From: Candidatus Bathyarchaeota archaeon
Lineage (GTDB): Archaea > Thermoproteota > Bathyarchaeia > TCS64
Reading direction: 5' to 3'
NCBI GenBank assembly: GCA_030669135.1
Contig: DAOVEE010000082.1
Span: 1-7,804 of the forward strand
DNA length: 7,804 nucleotides
Positions 5,854-7,804 of the stretch are shown piece after piece (the stretch's first letter is position 1; every line of letters begins with the position of its first letter). The notes under the pieces are model-generated. The model was not told the origin of the DNA. It did no database searches and saw only the letters and a program-made list of their open reading frames with translations. The translations under genes and the position numbers were made by a program.

Positions 5854-5866
5854 AATATTTTCTAAT
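5854..5866 (+). terminator. T-rich terminator after the ribosomal operon
   Basis: AATATTTTCTAAT starts 8 bases after the L18e stop, in a 62-base convergent intergenic gap. A U-rich run without a stem is the usual archaeal stop signal. It is plausible given the convergent gene ahead. Confidence 0.4.
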
Positions 5867-5898
5867 ACCCTGCACACGTCAAGTTATTACGATTGTCT

Positions 5899-5906
5899 AA
5901 AGAAAA
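5899..5906 (-). terminator. T-rich terminator after lplA
   Basis: On the minus strand TTTTCTTT follows the lplA stop codon by two bases. It lies in the same 62-base convergent gap as the plus-strand T-run, so each operon would end before entering the other. Confidence 0.4.
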
Positions 5907-5908
5907 TT

Positions 5909-6994
5909 TTAGAGAAGCGTCCTTAGCTTCATCAAGGCGTCGACGTAGTCCCTCGGCGTCACCCCGGGGCTCTCGAGGCCCTTCTCCCTGTAGAACCTCG
6001 TTATTTTCTCAAGGAGTTCACCCTCCTCCAGGTGGGCACCGACTAGCTCCGCCTCGAGGACCCTCACCGCCTCCTTGGGGATCACGAACAGGTCCCCCGT
6101 GACGCGTAGGTCCAGTATCTCGGTTCCCTTGACCTCGGCCCTGAGCCTTATGAGTTTCCCGGCCTTGTGGTCCGCCTCCACGACCTTCACCTCGTGCGCT
6201 ATCTTCACGGCCCTCCCGGGCTTGCCGCGGGGCGCCTCCATGTAGAGCCACTCCCTGCTGGTGTGCCTTGGCTTGGTCTCCTCAGTGTAGATCCGCCGCT
6301 CCTCCTCGGTGGGCTCCCCCGGGACGAGCCTCACCGCCATCCTCTCCTGGAAGGCCTCGGCGTAGACCTCTTTGATGCGCTCCGGCGGCGGGCTCTCGCC
6401 CAGCTCCCTCTTGAGGGTGGTCACCCACTGCTCCATGCTCTTAGCCATCTTGTCCCTAAACTTCTCGTCGGGCACCCGGAGCACCCTCGCCATGAGCGTG
6501 TAGTTCAGGTCCATGATGAAGTTGCCGACCATGATGCTGGCAGACTCATGCATCCCGGCGCCGTTGCCGCTTATCTTCCGGCCCCCGACCACAACGTCGT
6601 TGAGGGGCTTATACTCGGCTGGAACCCCCAGCCGCCTGTAGCCCTCCACCGTGACGCTGAGAGCCGTCTCGAAGAAACGGTCCACGCTGCGGGGCACGGC
6701 CTCGCTGTCCCTGCTTATGAGCTGATAGAAAACCTGGTTGCCGTCGAGGTACGTGGCTCCGCCTCCCTGGCTGCGGCGGATCACCGGCAGCCCCTCAGCC
6801 TCAGTGAACTCTAGGTCGATCTCCTTCTCGAGGTCCTGATGGTAGCCTATGCACGCGTAGGGCGACGCCGGCTGCACCATTATGAGGGTGTTGGGGCTCA
6901 AACCCCTGTGCACAGCCTCGGCGACGGCCTCGTAGAACGTCTGCGAGGTGTACGGCTCGGCTTTCCCCAGGTCTAGTAGCCGCCACTTCTCCAA
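5909..6994 (-). CDS. lplA: Lipoate-protein ligase, LplA type with fused C-terminal domain
   Basis: LplA enzymes activate lipoate (or octanoate) with ATP to the acyl-AMP and transfer it to the lysine of a lipoyl domain. The 361 residues show the biotin/lipoate ligase fold. RRSQGGGATYLD (73-84) is the nucleotide and lipoyl-AMP loop, and DVVVGGRKISGNGA (133-146) contains the active-site lysine K140. A C-terminal accessory domain from about 250 onward includes GDLFVIPKEAV (300-310), similar to the separate LplB subunit found in some archaea; here the two are fused. The start is TTG at 6994, four bases after the stop of the carrier gene. GGAG at 7004-7007 lies nine bases upstream inside that gene, which supports this start and a two-gene operon. 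The protein is cytoplasmic, and its partner is probably the adjacent carrier. Confidence 0.9.
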   Translation of the reverse strand: MEKWRLLDLGKAEPYTSQTFYEAVAEAVHRGLSPNTLIMVQPASPYACIGYHQDLEKEIDLEFTEAEGLPVIRRSQGGGATYLDGNQVFYQLISRDSEAVPRSVDRFFETALSVTVEGYRRLGVPAEYKPLNDVVVGGRKISGNGAGMHESASIMVGNFIMDLNYTLMARVLRVPDEKFRDKMAKSMEQWVTTLKRELGESPPPERIKEVYAEAFQERMAVRLVPGEPTEEERRIYTEETKPRHTSREWLYMEAPRGKPGRAVKIAHEVKVVEADHKAGKLIRLRAEVKGTEILDLRVTGDLFVIPKEAVRVLEAELVGAHLEEGELLEKITRFYREKGLESPGVTPRDYVDALMKLRTLL

Positions 6995-6998
6995 GCGG

Positions 6999-7439
6999 CT
7001 ATACTCCGGCTTTCTCTATCTCTTCCTTGAGCCAGGCCTCGAGGGCGGCTTTATCGCTGCCTGGGATGAGATCCTTGAGCTCGGCGTCGAGGTTCTCCGG
7101 CTCGACCAGGGCTACCCAGCCGACGCCGTACGGAGCCTCGTTGATGAGGCTCGGCCTGTCGGATAGACCCGGATTGATCTCGACGATTTTACATGTGAGC
7201 GGCATCTTCAGGCTTCCCACCCACTTGCCGCTCTCGATGCTGCCCAGGGTCTTGCCTGCCTTCACCGTCCTGCCCGCCGGGCGGGTCTTGATGCTGACGA
7301 GCTTGCCGGCGGCCTCTGCGGCCCACTCGTTGTAGCCGACGCGGGCCTTTCCGTCCTCCAACCGGACCCACATGTGGTCCCTGTGGTAGTAGAGGTCGTC
7401 CGGGAAGTCGTGTCCTTCAATCTTAACCATTTTTATCAC
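6999..7439 (-). CDS. gcvH: GcvH-like lipoyl carrier protein (H protein or LbpA type)
   Basis: This small cytoplasmic protein (143 or 146 residues) has the H-protein / lipoyl-domain fold. DLYYHRDHMWVRLEDGKARVGYN (15-37) corresponds to the Y-x-x-x-H-x-W-V start of H proteins. SIESGKWVGSLKMPL (67-81) carries the lysine that would be lipoylated (K72), and NEAPYGVGWVALVEP (100-114) is the conserved H-protein end. The lysine context is E-S-G-K-W-V-G-S rather than the common E-S-V-K-A-x-S-D, a difference I associate with lipoate-binding proteins of sulfur-oxidising heterodisulfide-reductase-like systems; that link is inference. Possible starts are GTG 7439 or ATG 7430. The TATA box at 7458-7465 predicts a transcript start near 7436, so the message is almost leaderless. 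It is the first gene of an operon with the ligase. Confidence 0.88.
   Translation of the reverse strand: MIKMVKIEGHDFPDDLYYHRDHMWVRLEDGKARVGYNEWAAEAAGKLVSIKTRPAGRTVKAGKTLGSIESGKWVGSLKMPLTCKIVEINPGLSDRPSLINEAPYGVGWVALVEPENLDAELKDLIPGSDKAALEAWLKEEIEKAGV
7004..7007 (-). promoter_or_regulatory. Ribosome binding site deciding the lplA start
   Basis: GGAG on the minus strand inside the end of the carrier gene, nine bases before the TTG at 6994. No ATG is available at a reasonable position, so this site supports the TTG start. Confidence 0.55.
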
Positions 7440-7457
7440 TCAGAAATGGATGCGTCC

Positions 7458-7465
7458 ATATATAT
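7458..7465 (-). promoter_or_regulatory. TATA box for the lipoyl carrier/ligase operon
   Basis: ATATATAT (same on both strands), with a purine-rich AAAGGCAGAGC just upstream on the minus strand as a BRE. Its centre is about 25 bases from position 7436, between the two candidate start codons. Confidence 0.6.
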
Positions 7466-7484
7466 GCTCTGCCTTTGTGAAAGA

Positions 7485-7493
7485 TTTTTAATT
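7485..7493 (+). promoter_or_regulatory. TATA box for tRNA-Lys
   Basis: TTTTTAATT, preceded by GTGAAAGA as a BRE-like element. Its centre is about 31 bases before the first tRNA base, predicting a start near 7515 and a 5' leader of about five bases. Confidence 0.55.
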
Positions 7494-7519
7494 GGGCTCG
7501 TGCATTGTTCGTAGGCTGA

Positions 7520-7594
7520 GGGTCTGTAGCTCAGCAAGGTCAGAGCGGTGGCCTCTTAAGCCATTGGCCGAGGGTTCGAATCCCTCCAGACCCG
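7520..7594 (+). tRNA. tRNA-Lys, anticodon CTT
   Basis: A full cloverleaf without intron. The acceptor is GGGTCTG (7520-7526) with CAGACCC (7587-7593) and discriminator G at 7594. The D stem is GCTC/GAGC (7529-7532, 7543-7546). The anticodon stem GTGGC/GCCAT encloses the loop CTCTTAA (7553-7559), so the anticodon is CTT (7555-7557), reading AAG. The variable loop is five bases. The T stem is GAGGG/CCCTC with loop TTCGAAT (7575-7581). CCA is not encoded and must be added after transcription. Confidence 0.96.
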
Positions 7595-7596
7595 CT

Positions 7597-7603
7597 ACTT
7601 CTT
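7597..7603 (+). terminator. Possible T-rich terminator after tRNA-Lys
   Basis: CTTCTTT lies three bases after the discriminator base, before the convergent gene at the right edge. It is a weak run. Confidence 0.3.
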
Positions 7604-7631
7604 TAAACGAGAGATAATAAACCCCTCAGCG

Positions 7632-7802
7632 CTAAACTAGTAATCTGATTCCGGTTTTCTTTATGCCTATGTAGATCCCGTAGAGTGTCGCCGCGGCTAT
7701 CATGTAGGCATAATCTGGGACGAGCATGAGAGGAGCAGCCAGATCCATGAACGACCATCTGGGAACGCGAGGATCAAAGTCGGCCTCGGCCTCCTCAAGG
7801 AT
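7632..7802 (-). CDS. 3' end of a membrane protein gene, start outside the window
   Basis: On the minus strand the frame is open from the right edge (7802) to a TAG at 7634-7632, giving 56 codons with no in-frame stop before the end. The visible part starts with an acidic stretch (ILEEAEADFDPRVPRW). It is followed by one or two hydrophobic segments, about FMDLAAPLMLV and YAYMIAAATLYGIYIGI, and ends in a short basic tail (KKTGIRLLV). Codon choice resembles its neighbours. I do not recognise the family. It runs towards the tRNA, with a 37-base gap between them. Short length limits certainty, but the long open frame at the edge and the ordered acidic-hydrophobic-basic pattern argue for a real C-terminus. 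Confidence 0.55.
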   Translation of the reverse strand: MLEEAEADFDPRVPRWSFMDLAAPLMLVPDYAYMIAAATLYGIYIGIKKTGIRLLV

Positions 7803-7804
7803 GG

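Noticed and set aside
6018..6814. Long open frames on both strands within the lipoate ligase gene (for example 6167-6814 plus)
   Set aside because: They lie opposite or out of frame with a well-conserved ligase in GC-rich DNA. Their compositions are skewed (Pro, Arg, His, Gly-rich) and show no family resemblance.
1..7804. A mobile element, phage or defence island
   Set aside because: No transposase, integrase, terminal repeats or defence-type domains are visible. Most genes are housekeeping, with uniform composition.

Overview
The window comes from an archaeon. The ribosomal block S13, S4, S11, RNA polymerase subunit D and L18e, in that order on one strand, is the archaeal arrangement. The promoters are archaeal TATA boxes, several about 25 bases ahead of a start codon (leaderless messages). 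GTG and TTG starts and AGG/AGA/ATA codons are common, and the one tRNA has no encoded CCA. The phylum cannot be fixed from the sequence alone.

Layout: (1) 1-1428, plus strand: the 3' part of an unrecognised conserved gene, then a divergent KsgA/Dim1-type rRNA dimethyladenosine transferase 10 bases downstream. (2) 1429-1942: an 83-84 residue stand-alone Lrp/AsnC ligand-binding (RAM) domain with its own promoter. It is followed by a 164-base intergenic region holding two inverted repeats. (3) 1943-3022: a probably leaderless gene for a membrane-anchored protein with three predicted helices and an external repeat domain of the DUF4097 type, built on recurring x-T-N-G turns. (4) 3023-5846: a ribosomal/RNA polymerase operon (S13, S4, S11, RpoD, L18e) with tight or overlapping junctions. 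A 6-bp hairpin or dyad covers the likely ribosome binding site of S13. (5) 5909-7439, minus strand: a two-gene operon for a GcvH-like lipoyl carrier protein and a lipoate-protein ligase. (6) 7440-7804: a compact divergent promoter region, tRNA-Lys(CTT), and the 3' end of an unreported minus-strand membrane-protein gene running off the right edge.

Region 4 is core translation and transcription. Region 5 is the most interesting functionally: a lipoyl carrier and its ligase, with no other glycine-cleavage gene in the window. The carrier has an E-S-G-K-W around the modified lysine instead of the usual H-protein E-S-V-K-A. That raises the possibility of a dedicated carrier/ligase pair, as in the LbpA/sLpl systems tied to sulfur metabolism, rather than a glycine-cleavage H protein. 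RpoD has also kept a zinc-type cysteine loop but has too few cysteines for a standard Fe-S cluster site in its ferredoxin-like domain. No mobile element, CRISPR array or clear sign of transfer is visible.
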